The position numbers were made by a program, and so were the translations under genes. 64,000 bases of DNA from Impatiens glandulifera. Lineage: Eukaryota > Streptophyta > Magnoliopsida > Ericales > Balsaminaceae. Shown one piece after another: positions 10,229 to 21,900 of the stretch. The stretch is taken from NCBI RefSeq assembly GCF_907164915.1, contig NC_061862.1:248001-312000 (forward strand), read 5' to 3'. Every line of letters begins with the position of its first letter. The first letter of the stretch is position 1. Below the pieces are notes generated by a model that worked only from the letters and a program-made list of their open reading frames with translations, was not told where the DNA came from and ran no database searches.

Positions 10229-12096
10229 TGTAAAGTTAAGTTTTAATTAAAAAAAAGGGAAGTGGTTGAAAATGGGCCACGTAGGTGGCATGTATATTAA
10301 ATTAAAAGGGATGTACTGATCAACAGTACATCTCTCTCTGTCCTTCCAGCAGCTTCTTTATCTTCAACATTGAGCAACAGCATTCTTCATCTAATCATAT
10401 GTCCGTCTTCTTCATCAGATCCACGGTTCATTTCTGTTCATCTTCTTTATCAATTAATTTCATTTGATCAGCAGGTCGTCTCCATCAACTTCATTTTTAC
10501 CTGATTAGTTTATTTTATGAGCAAATCATCATTCCATCAACAAATTTCCTCTTTCAACAAATCAATTCCTTCATCAATAGCTCATTTGAATTAAAGGTAA
10601 GTAAATGGTAGATTTGATAAGGTTATGGATGAATTAGGGTTATAAATGAAATGGAGTTTGTTGGTAGAAATAATGAAGTTGATTTGTTTGAGATGATTGA
10701 ATGATTTAAGGTTGTTTATTGTTTAGGAAGGAGGAAGAGAAAACAGAGAATGAAGGAATATGGATTATTTGGTTTTGGATAAACTTGAAGATGAGAAAAG
10801 ATATTTAGAGTTTATGTATAAATTTGAATGTTTATTGGAAGAGAATGAAAATGATTGTTGGATTTAAGGAAGTAAATTATATGAATTATTAGTATGTGGA
10901 AATATAAAGGCTAATTTGAGTTTAATTTGATAATTGAAGGAAGAAAGTGTCAAAGGCTCATTTGAAAATAGCAAAGGATATTTAGTAGAGCTTAAGAGTT
11001 GAAATAACTAGATATTGGGGGTTAGGTAAGAAATCATACCTTCTTACCGTTTATTTTACTAAAATGTGATTATGTTTTTAAAATGGTTTTATTAAAATGT
11101 GTTTCTAAACTTATGGATCAAGTTGACATGGAAATGTTTTGATAAAAGGATTTGTTAAAACGTTTGACAACAATGACTTGATAATGTGATTTATAAATTG
11201 ATTTGCGAAACTAGTTGATAAAGTATTTTTGATAAGCTTATGCTAAATGCTTTGTGAAAGAATGATACATATGTATGGATTTGATTATGTGAATAATACA
11301 AGAATGATTTTATTACTCTAGATAGGATTCTGTACTTATTTATTTGATAATGGTTATTAATGTCTCGAGTGCTTATACCGGTAATGAGTCAACGCGTGAC
11401 AGTCACGTCCGGTTGATGGTTAATGAGTCAATGCAGGACCCCAAATCCTGATTGATGGTAATGAGTCAATGTAGGACCCCCAAATCCTCATTGATGGTTA
11501 ATGAGTCAACGCAGGACATTAAAATCCTTGTTGATGGAAATGAGTTATCAAAATAATGTAGTCATTATCACTATCCCAAAGTTATATAGAAAAGTATATT
11601 GATTATTAACAGTACGTATTATATTTTTAATAAAAGTTTGATATTTCTATACTTATATTAAATTTCTCTTGATCCAACTGTAATGAGATTATGATTTTCT
11701 TACTGGGCAAGTTTAGCTCACCCATTTTAATGGGTTCCCTTTTCAGAGAAGGATCCAAATCAAGTAACAGAAGCTACTGGACAGTGAAGACTTGGATATC
11801 GATCTACTTTTGGTAAGAAAAGTTAGCCCTCTCCTTAAAGTAGTGTATTAAGGGAGAGTTAGAACGATGTATTTTATAAACCTTAATATGGTAGCATTGT
11901 CACCTTGTATTTTTGGACTTTTGATGAGATGGCAAGAACATATTGTAGCTGAAAGGATTTTTGGTTAATGAAAGAAGGGTGATATTTTGATTAAGAAAGT
12001 TAGTAAAGAATTATGTTAGCCTTGCATGTTATATTTAAGTGTATTTCAAGGAGATGACATGCGGCGGCTGGTCTCGACTCGGTTCGGGGCGTGACA
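10229..12096 (+). repeat. 3' LTR of the gypsy chromovirus
   Basis: The 1868-bp LTR starts TGTAAAG after the purine-rich AAGGAGGTAAGAT and ends GGGGCGTGACA. From 10812 it aligns with the partial 5' LTR at 1-1287. Substitutions and small indels between the copies show the insertion is not recent. Confidence 0.9.
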
Positions 12097-12117
12097 CTAA
12101 ATCTTTTTGAATTTTAA

Positions 12118-12880
12118 ATGTTGGAGGTGCACCATGGAGTTGTGGCTATATCAAAAATTAAGAAGAAAAAAAGAGTGATTGAGGTTGATTTGGTTCAATT
12201 AAAGTTGTTACTTCGGGCCCTTCAAGCGTCTACATGGAACCGAGGGCATCTTGGGATCGGACCTAATGAGAGCGTTTTTAGTAGGGATTCCATTTTCGTG
12301 GAAAATACGTTGATATATGGAAAGAATTTAAAATAACATTTATTATGCCAATTGATAAGCGTATTAAACCTTTAGTCGAGGAAGGAATCTGACGACTCAT
12401 CGATGGTAAATAAGTTAATATTGAAAACACACATGTTATAACGACCGAACACATCATAAGAATTCCCGTAGATAGGGAGGGTACATGGATTATATTATTT
12501 GGGATGACAATAGATATGTGGAATCATGATACTTTTAGTCGGGCCGATAATGATCTTGGGGGATTTATTGAACTCGATGAGGAAATTCAATTAGCACATG
12601 AGAGCAATTGTGTTAGAATTAAAGTGCATCATTCTGATTCACATAGTCGTTACTCTAAATCTATTTGGGTTGATAACGAGACAAATGTATATAAAGTGAT
12701 GGTTTGGCCAACGTCATATTGTCGTGTCTCCCTCACCACGATCCTCTTCATCGTCAAATCTACCTGTGTTGGAGGCGTCGACTTCGTTTGGACTAACAAG
12801 ATAGTCATTATTACACAATTTTCTTCAATCAGATCTGTATGGCTAGCCTTTCTAGTGTTGAAAGACTAATTGTTGAGATG
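12118..12880 (+). pseudogene. Decayed LINE/DUF4283-like coding remnant
   Basis: Two overlapping-frame pieces (12118-12336 and 12504-12869) resemble the DUF4283/LINE ORF1 region of plant non-LTR elements. The clearest stretch is GMTIDMWNHDTFSRADNDLG then GFIELDEE, and IKVHH followed by an IWVDNETNVYKVMVW-like end. Frames are broken by stops. The assignment rests on recalled family patterns and is moderate. It ends before an AT-rich stretch with no clear gene. Confidence 0.4.
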
Positions 12881-13560
12881 ACAAATTCGGGGAGATTTGA
12901 TATGGTCGGGAGGGTGATTGAGCAGGACGATGATGGATTATATGATTCAATAGTTTCTCGTGATGACAAGATGAAGCATCCGTCTTCACACACCTCGAGT
13001 TGCGATGATTCCCAAATGTCAAAAAAGGGAGAATATACAAGTGGTAGTATTAAGAGGTGAGTTCATCAACTCCTTGTCCTATTTCCGATTTGTTGTCCGA
13101 GAATGAAATGATTGATGATGTAGAAAACAAATTATGGTCTCCTGTACAAGATATAATCCAAATCAATCCTATTATAACACTTTATCTTGAGATAATATTC
13201 TTGAATCATCGGTTTTCATTCATAATTTTAACTTGGTATTTATAAAATTAATATATATATATATATATATTAACGGGTTTTATAAAGTTTTTTTTGAAAA
13301 AAATCATTAAGTATATTTTTGTTATTTTGTTAATTATATTAGTTATTTTAAATAATTAATTTAGTTATTTTTTATTTAATTAGATTAAGTTAGTTAGTTT
13401 TTTATTTCTTTATATTATAATTAAATAGGATTATTTCCTTTTAAAAGGAATAATCATTTTGTTTCCCTTTAATTGTTTTTTTATTTATTTAACAATGATT
13501 TTGTAGGATTTTGGAAAATCGGGGGCAAAATCAAGAGGGAAAAGAAATTCAAGAACCATC
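12881..13560. other. AT-rich sequence without a recognised gene; includes an (AT)n run
   Basis: Short open frames at 12839-13245 have no recognisable family. An (AT) run lies at about 13249-13271, followed by T-rich low-complexity sequence to about 13500. Confidence 0.5.
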
Positions 13561-13574
13561 TACAATAAATGATT

Positions 13575-13765
13575 TCGTACGATTTTTTTAGACCGAACTT
13601 TATGAGATGTTGCCTACGTACGCTTATAATATGAGAAAATTAGACCCGACGTAGTTCATTGCAAAAAAAATGATTTTTTTGGGACCGAACCTCATGAGAA
13701 GTTGCCTACTTACTCTCATAATATGAGAAAATCAGACCCGACGTAGTTCATTGCAAAAGAAATCT
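13575..13765. repeat. ~100-bp tandem duplication with the GCCTACGTA...GACGTAGTTCA motif
   Basis: Two copies share GACCGAAC, TTGCCTAC, ATAATATGAGAAAAT and AGACCCGACGTAGTTCATTG. The same core (GCCTACGTACTC...TCTGACGTAGTTCACAAC) forms the array at 41481-42240 in the Tat/Ogre element, so this is the equivalent untranslated region of a related remnant. Confidence 0.65.
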
Positions 13766-13767
13766 AA

Positions 13768-16700
13768 CTATCCTTGTCGTGAAATGTCTTCCTCCTTTAG
13801 CCTTATGTCTCTTACTTTCGATGTCGTTGACATGTAAACCAAACCATGATTGTTTGTTGTGCGCACTCCACTCAACTCTTCAATATCGTCACCATAGATA
13901 CTGGTAATGACTATCAATTTTTCCTCTTCAATAATCAAACATGACGGATCACTCTCGTTTATCTGATCTTCATGCACCTCGATTAGATTCACTATATGAG
14001 CTGGTAGGGGCTACGATTTGGCCTTTGGGCTGGAATGATCTTATTGTCGATAAGTTTTTGAATCACGCCTCTTAGTGAAAAGTAATAATTAGTCCCATGC
14101 CCTTTTGTCTGGTAGTATTCACACCACTCATTCGGAAACCTCCCTAATATAGGCCTTTCGAGATTCGGGGTCTGGACCTGTATTAGGTACTTTTGCTTAA
14201 AATCTAGAGAGCTTCAGATAATGTCATTCCCAAATCGCCAAACTTCCTAGGTGACTTAGGTGTAAACGAAGTAGTTCCTTCAGACGGTGTGGGATAAACT
14301 AACTAACGGCTAGTAGATGATCCCTAGTAGATATCCCATGCATTGGCGATGTAGATTACTTGTGCCTTAGATATTTTCTGATTAAAATAAAGATTATCTT
14401 GGTATGAAGTCCTACCTTCGATGGATTCTTTCTTTAATACATCGTCGTATCCCATTCCAGAAGCAATCAAGTCCTCCATGAAAGCATATTTGTTAACCGA
14501 CATGACTTTGGTTTACGCTACATTCATGTTAGCGTAAATCATATCCACTTGAGTTTGTTCGTTTGGTATTCCATCGATTAGTGAAGCCACGACTTTCCAC
14601 CTATCAACGTACGATTCAAAAGTTTCACTTGGACCCTGTTTAATACTCCTAAGTTTTCTTTTAGGCTTGTCCACCTTCAAGAACATACTGAACCGACTTA
14701 TGAACACCTTGGCTAGCTCTTCAATAGTCTGGTGTTGGGCTATGTTTTGACGTAAATACCACTCAAGTGACACTTCTTCAAGATACCGAGGGAATAATTG
14801 CAATATTATGGGCTCTCCAAGTTATAATAGAAAGATGTTCGTCAAGTACACGTTCATAAAGGCTAATGGATCTTTATTTTCGGCATACTTGGTCAGATGT
14901 GGTAATTTTAGTCCATGAGGGACCACGGCCCCCTTAGCTTCCTCTAACCCAAATTTCCAACTTTCAGCTCCATGTGTTGACTTCCCTTTACTTAGAGCAT
15001 CTATTTGTGCTTTCATTTCGATTTGAGAAGCCCTAAGTTGCGCTAGTTTGTCGCTTTGACTAGATGGTTGTATCAATGTTGTTGGGATGACTAGTGGTGA
15101 TGCAGTTTGTGCTTAGGTGAAGAGGTTTCTGTCTTCAGAGCTTGTTTAGTTTAGGTATCCGTACTCCATCCTTGAGGCATGCCTAGCACTACAGACTCTT
15201 TCTTTTTTGTATCTTCAATCACAACTTTCTTCCCTTCTCGGATCCGTTGTAGTCTTAGTATCTCAAGAGTGGATTCCTGAGCTTCCTCGTCATTTGAGGT
15301 GTACCATGATTCTACCAACACCTCATCTTTGGGGTCAGATGTCGTATGAGTGTCTGATATATTGGGATCAAGTGGGTTAGTGGGTCTACTAATAACCCTG
15401 AATAAAGGTTTGTTTGGCTAGTGGGTGGATTAAGTAGCTACCTCATACAGTCTAGTAGTAAAGACATTTTCTCATTGAGACTGTCTGCTTGGATCCCCGA
15501 GATAACGCTAGAGGTAGTTTGCTCATCAACCCTTGGTCTAGGAGGAATAGTAGGCGATGTAAATTGCAATGTTGGTTCTTTATCAAACATTTTTTGGATG
15601 AAGCGTCCGGTGGTGAGATCTCGTGTGCGACCCGTGGTAAAAATATTTAGTCTGTGGAACCATCAAGAAGAGTGAGTTCAAAACTAATGGGGACAAGCGG
15701 TTTCACCCTTATGCACGTATGTGTCCTAATCATAGGAGTCCAATTTCCGATTCATTTTAAAACGTGTTGTATTTCGATGTGAGATAAACATTAATAACTC
15801 AAAAGGAAAAATAACATAACAAATGATTTAGTTTAGCTCCTTCATTGTTCGTTTGCTCCTCTGTTTCTAGCTCTACCTGCTTTGTGTTATTTTCTTCATA
15901 AAATTCCCCAGATTGTTAGCCTTATTTCTTTCCTCGCAGATAGCACTTGAATCTCTAGTCTTTGCGGCTAACGATCTTGTATCTGTGTAATAATGACTGA
16001 AAGACAACCACTCGTTACGTTAGGTATTTTAATTTTCCCTTTTATTTTCAAACGAAATTTAGAATGTACTTTTGGACGCCTATCTCATCTATATGCATAC
16101 ATGTATTTATCATATATAGTTGTCACATGTTGTAAAAGACTTCGCGACATGACTTTGTTGTTTGGCAACAACAAGTCAACGGCGTTGTAGAAATGACTTT
16201 TTGGATTTTTGTTCTAAAGTTAGGAGTGTCTTAAGAGAGTGTTGTTCCATTGACAAGGATACCATCCCAAAAGAGATCTCTCGATATAAAAGGAGCTCTC
16301 AATTAGACGTACCCTTCACCACTATATCAAAATCCCTCATTTTCAATAGTATGGAATATTTGAAAAGTATAGAGGGTTAATTTGAGTTTTTACTAGAGTT
16401 TTTCTCAACTTTCAAATCACACAAAGCCTTCTTGGCGGGTTAAGATCCTCATTTCTCATTGACAATCCTAGTACGTAATCAATAGATGTATAGGCTTCGT
16501 CCAACAACATATACCTTATAGGCTTATACTATCTTCACATTGGAGCCCTAGAGCTCATGCACAATAAGAAAACAAAAATATGGGTCTTTAATTCCCATGT
16601 AAGTGTAAAATATATTTTTCTACAAATTGATGGCCAACATATTATTTTCAAGTTGAGCATCAAAAGTCCCCAACAGATTCACCAGAAAACTGTACGCGTT

Positions 16701-16940
16701 TAAAAAATGTCTGCCCCGAAAAAATGATTTTTTCGACTTTTAAGAAATAAATGTAGAATATAAATATCTACTACTTTGTTTATTAATGCTATAAATATAT
16801 GTATGTTTTTGTTGCTTTTGTTGAACTTTAACATGGTTTATTTATGACATATTTTGGTATCATATTTAATGTTCTTAGCATATTATGTTTGGTTTAGCAT
16901 ATTATATTTATTATGTTTGGTTTATTAGAAACATAAAACA
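13768..16940 (-). mobile_element. Remnant of a Tat-type Ty3/gypsy element (gag, leader, LTR edge)
   Basis: Read on the minus strand, this stretch has an LTR-like edge near 16691-16940, a primer-site-like TGGTGAATCTGTTGGGGA at about 16666-16683, a leader (16073-16440) matching 46480-46860 of the element at 36148-49614, and a broken gag. Pol is absent and the 3'-type repeat at 13575-13765 abuts gag. This is an internally deleted, decayed relative of that element. Confidence 0.7.
14040..15076 (-). pseudogene. Tat-type gag remnant
   Basis: The piece at 14822-15076 (LKLPHLTKYAENKDPLAFMN) and the piece at 14513-14803 (FPRYLEEVSLEWYLRQN, IEELAKVFISRF, SETFESYVDRWKVVAS) are successive parts of a Retrotrans_gag domain. 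At 14050-14160 the EWCEYY-like cysteine region matches the corresponding part near 45380-45410. Multiple stops and shifts separate the pieces. Confidence 0.7.
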
Positions 16941-16949
16941 CATAAAATG

Positions 16950-18260
16950 CACATTAAAAGTGCGTCGCGTTACGAGATCGCGTCACGCGAAAGTTGGTCA
17001 CGTCACACGACCCATGACGTGATCGGGAGTACTTTGCAGTGTGCGTCAAATGGTAACCAACATCTACGACTGTGAGCAAATAGTTTGTAAGGAGCACGAT
17101 ATGGATAAATTCATGGAACCAATGTGTGAAATGTTTCCTAATGCGTTGAAGCGAATGGTATGGTCGTGTGACGCAAATGGTGAGTATAATTTCAATGTTA
17201 AGTATCCTTTCTTGCAGGAAATACAATCTAAAAGATACTTTCATTGTAAAACCTTCATTTCGTGTATGTGTAATAGATTTCACACCTCTCTTTCCACGCG
17301 AATCATAGAACTTTTAATATTCACTCACACACATAGAATAAATAAAATAATAAAAAATAAATACATTCACAATGAATAGAAGAATAAAGAATTAATCACA
17401 ATATCAAATCAACTTCAACGTGATGCGACCGCGTCACAGTTCCATGAAACATAATCTGATAGTGTCACAGTTCCATGAAACAGACTCTGATACTCTCGTG
17501 TGACGCGACCAACTTTGGCGTGATGCGATCGTGTCACGGTTCCATGAAACATACTCTGATAGTGTCATAGTTCCATGAAACATACTCTGATAGCGTCATG
17601 GTTCCATGAAACATACTCTGATAGCGTCACGGTTGCATGAAACATACTCTAATACTCTCGTGTGACATGACTAACTTTGGCGTGACGCGATTGCGCCATG
17701 TTTCCTTGAAACATACTCTAATATTCTCGTGTGACGCGGCCAACTTCGGCGTGACGCGATCGCGTCACGGTTCCATGAAACATACTTTAATAGAGTCACA
17801 GTCCATAAAACATACTCTGTGACAAAATCACTCATTAACAACAATAGGAAGGTTCTAGTCTCAGTCTCAGATTATAAAGTTAACTTGAAGGTGAAAACAG
17901 ACATGTCTCCATGCTTGCTAAGTGGAAGTGCTTTCTGCACTAGATTGAATTTCAGGCGCAACAATTAATTTGTGGCTCATGGTTGTCTTCGTGTACGTAC
18001 AAGTCGTTGTGTGGAGATTGCGTGCTCATGTTTCGTTGTTCGTCGCTTAGGATTTAAATAGAAGGGGAGAAGACCGTGAAGAAAGAGAATGGGGAAGAAA
18101 AAATGGAAAAAAATGGAGGAAACTATAATAAATATTAAGGGCATTCTGGACATTTCACATGCCACCTCTTTGCGTCACGAGATTGATTGCGTCACGTGAC
18201 GTGAAGGAGTATTTTCGTCCAAAAAGGTTATTTTTACAAATTTTATCAAGCCTAGATCAT
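16950..18260. mobile_element. CpG-palindrome repeat region, probable MULE relative of 25746-29405
   Basis: The region is bounded by clusters of GCGTCACG/GTGACGCG words (16963-17030 and 18168-18212). Its right part (about 18130-18235: GGGCATTCTGGACATTT, GCGTCACG, TTTTCGTC) parallels the right end of the Pack-MULE (29222-29310: GGGCATTGTGGACTTTT, GCGTCACGC, TTTTTCGTC). No transposase is seen and I could not fix TIRs or a TSD, so the boundaries are approximate. Confidence 0.45.
17410..17822. repeat. Tandem repeats of GTTCCATGAAACATACTCTGATA with GTGACGCG palindromes
   Basis: About nine imperfect units of 35-90 bp combine CGTCACGGTTCCATGAAACA with ATACTCTGATA. Some units include the palindrome GTGACGCGATCGCGTCAC (17752-17769) or decayed versions. 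Open frames across it are by-products of the repeat. Confidence 0.75.
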
Positions 18261-18948
18261 TTCTATTAGAGTTATTTCGTCACATTTCAATGCCGACAGT
18301 ATTATAAATTGTATTGCCCTTCCATAACCTTTATTTAATTAATTAATTAATAAATGACTTGGTTGCTCGTCGAGATATATTATATATATTCTAAAAAGTA
18401 ATATAATAATAGAAAAGAGAGAGTCAAAATAAAGATCTCTGAATTCCTAAACACACACATCTGAATAATTAACATTCCCTCAACAACAATAATTATTATT
18501 ATATATTTATATACAGCACAGCAGAGAAGATGCATTGTATTTTTATTGTATTGTATGTTTGAACACAGAGAGCTGTTGACTTACATATGGGTAAAGTAAT
18601 TGATATAATTAGAAAATGGTGATGCCAATTAAAACAAACATAATTAATTATACTTGATGCAGACTATCCAACAATATAAAAAAAAGAGATCTGACTTCTA
18701 TCTATCTCTTATTAGTTATTACCCCCTTAATTAATTAATGTATTATCTGTCTGACTTGTATCTATCTATTAGTAATGATAATGATTTATACTTATATATT
18801 TCTTCTTCGGTCCCCCACCACACATCATTCATTATAAGACAACTTTCTAATTTCCCAGACAGACAGACAGACAAGACAGGCATAGTTACATACATATCAC
18901 TAACTAACCAAAAATAAATTCTCAAAATTCCTATCAATACCAAGGAAT
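18261..18948 (+). promoter_or_regulatory. Upstream region of the receptor kinase gene
   Basis: No ORF of note lies in this 0.7 kb of AT-rich sequence. It holds several TTAATTAATTAA stretches and an (ACAG)n-like run at 18859-18880 close to the start codon, typical of a plant promoter and leader. A TATA box cannot be chosen with confidence among the many AT runs. Confidence 0.4.
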
Positions 18949-21900
18949 ATGCACCTAATAATTGTTGTCTTTTGTTACTTCTTCTTTTTCCTCAAACCAG
19001 CTGCTGCAGCAGCAGCAGCAGCTCATGATATCGCCATTAGTTGTGGCTCTACAGGAAACTATGTTTCTCCCGACGGCCGGAAATGGGTTGGGGATGTGGG
19101 TTCACAATTCCTCTTTCCTAGGAGAACAAAAATAACCAAATCTTGTAGCAGTAGTAGTAGTAGTAATAGCTTTAATTACTTAACCACCACCGCTAGAATA
19201 TCCACCACCGACTTCTCCTACACTATCCCGGTCAATGCAGGGCAGAAGTTTATTCGTCTTCATTTCTCTCCAGCTCCATATCCTGGTTTTGATAGCTCCA
19301 AATGTATTTTCACTGTTAAAGCAGGACCATACACCCTTTTAAGAAACTTTTCTCTTGATGCTGCTGCTGCTGCTGCTGCTGCTGAGACTCCTTTGATCAC
19401 AAAGGAGTTCTGTCTCAACTTCGACCAACAACAACAAGCATTGACCATAACATTCTCTCCCTCAGTTGCTGCTTCTTCTTCTGCATCATCATACGCTATT
19501 ATCAACGGGATAGAGATCGTCTCCGTGCCCACGGGTCTTTATCACACGCCAGATGGTGACGACGACTACCAAGGAGGAGGCACTCTTGTCGTTGGCCAGA
19601 AACATCATCATAGGTTTCTTATTGACAACACCACCGCACTCGAGCTTATTCAGCGGGTCAACATCGGTGGAAGCACCATTTCACCCACAGATGATGGCAG
19701 CACATTACGGGTATGGTCGGGTGACATCGATTACTGGTTAGAGCCCGGTATTTCACCTATTATAACAGCCAACAACATCACATTCATGAACAAACCACCA
19801 GCTTCTTCTTCTTCTTCTTCTTCTTCATATGTTGTTGTTGTTGCTGCACCACACAGACTCTACCAAACGGCTAGATTCGTCAATCATGACATGCTCAATC
19901 TTACAAGAAAAGTAATGGTTGATGTGGGATTCAGATACTTGATTCGGCTCCATTTCTGCGAGCTTGATGAAGCAGTAAGAGGGAGAGGGCAAAGACAGTT
20001 CAATATCTACGTCAACGACAGAATTGCCGAGTCAAAAGCCGACTTATTCGAATGGACTGGTGGATCATCTAATTTAGCCCTGCACAGGGACTACGTTATG
20101 ACGATGCATGGAGATACGAGGAGGGACGAGGGAAAGCGCAAACTTGTAGTGGCTCTCGAACCAGTCCAGACTGAACAAGTGGCGGCAGCAGGCGCAATCC
20201 TCAACGGCTTAGAAATCTTTAAGTTGAGCAATCCCGACAACAATCTTGCCGGTCACCACAATTCTCACCAACCTCCACCATTACACCCAACAATGCGCAT
20301 TTCTTCATCTAAACCTCCTCCAATGTCGCTGCTGCTGCTTCTGCTTTACAACCGAGGCGCAAGTGTAAGTGGTCTAATTGTTTTGATGACACTACTAAAT
20401 ATCGTCTTTTACAAATTACGCCTTCAAGTAGACAAATCTGGTAGCAACACCTCCTCCTCCTCCTCCTCGTCGTCAGCCAAATCATACCGCAGATTTTCAC
20501 TAGAAGAGATGGTGGTGGCAGCCAACAACTTTGACGAGGCACTGGTGATTGGTGAAGGTGGTTTTGGTCGGGTCTACAAGGGCGTCATTAATGAAAAAGG
20601 AGCCATAAAAGTTGCTGCTGCTATAAAGCGGTTGAAGAAGTCTGTTATTATGTCAAAGCAAGGTGCAGATGAATTCTGGACTGAGATCGAGACTCTTTCC
20701 AAGATCCCTCGTCATCCTCATCTCGTCAATTTAATTGGCTACTGCGATGAAGGTGACGAGAAGATTCTAGTTTATGAATACGCTGTTAATGGCACCTTAG
20801 CGGATCATCTTCACAGCAAGTGCTCCTCAAGGACTAGGAGCGCGGCAGATTGTTTATCATGGGAACGACGGCTGAATATTTGCATTGGAGCTGCACGCGG
20901 ATTAGAGTACCTTCATAACGGCGCTCCACATAGAATCATTCATAGGGATGTAAAGGCCTCAAACATATTGTTGGCCGATAATTGGGTGCCTAAAATATCA
21001 GATTTTGGTTTCTCCAAAGCAGCATCATCAACCTCAAACTCAAACTCAAACGAAACCACCCCGGAGATTATGGGAACATTTGGTTATTTGGATATGGATT
21101 ATTTTCTTACACAGCGACTGACTAGGAAATCAGACGTGTACGCTTTTGGCGTCCTTCTGTTTGAAGTTCTCTGTGGGAGGCCGGCAATTGATACAAGTTT
21201 TGAAGGAGAAGAACGCAGTCTGGCGTTATGGGCCCAACGCTGCATCAAAGAGGGAAAACTCGATCAGATCATTGACCCGAGCCTGACGAAGGTTACACCC
21301 CATTCTTTGAAGGCCTTTGCTGAAGTTGCGTTTAAGTGCTTACACAACAGGCCGAATGCGCGGCCTAGAATGCCAGATGTCTTGCAGAGACTTGAGTTTG
21401 CACTGTTATTAACGTCCCAGAACCAACATGCGGCAGGAGCATGTCCCTCCTCGACAGATACGGAATTAGAACAAGAAGAAGAAGAAGAAGAAGAAGAAGA
21501 AGAAGATGAAGACTACGATGCATTATTAGAGAGAAGAAGCAGCAGCAGCGCCACCATTATTATTGACAACATGCACACAGATCCAATTACAGAAGAGGAA
21601 GGAGACGATGCTTGTTCAACAGGGTCGTCCCCAGTATCACCATCCTTGCAAGATGGCGGCATAATGACAAGAGCAAAATCACAAAAGAAAACGTACAGCA
21701 AGGTTTTGGATGGCATTGCAAAAAGCATGGATCTTCGCAGGAGGAAACCAGTACCAGTACCCAAGATCACGGAAGCAAAAAATTCCATTAATAATTCCTT
21801 TTCTTCTAGTGGCGGCGGCAGAACAGCATGGTGGAAGCAGAGAACAAGGTCATTTGGAATTCAGCCGCGACTTTCATCTTCGAGTCTTCCTGAGCGGCCT

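Larger units (their letters stand above)
1..12096 (+). mobile_element. Ty3/gypsy chromovirus (Del/Tekay-like), 5'-truncated by the window and interrupted by a copia element
   Basis: A long direct repeat (1-1287 and 10229-12096) brackets a tRNA-iMet-type primer site, gag, protease, RT, RNase H, integrase and a C-terminal chromodomain, in that order on the plus strand. This is the plan of plant chromoviruses. Coding is broken by stops and frameshifts in pol, so the copy cannot move by itself. A 4.4-kb copia element splits the last codons of the chromodomain. The bases after the nested element's right TSD (from 10166) continue the interrupted frame for a few codons to a stop, so the host element was still continuous when it was hit. 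The left TSD lies outside the window; the bases after the 3' LTR are CTAAA. Confidence 0.93.

Noticed and set aside
17041..17379. A 112-residue plus-strand ORF as a host gene
   Set aside because: It has no recognisable family, overlaps GTGACGCG repeat sequence and has no supporting exon structure.
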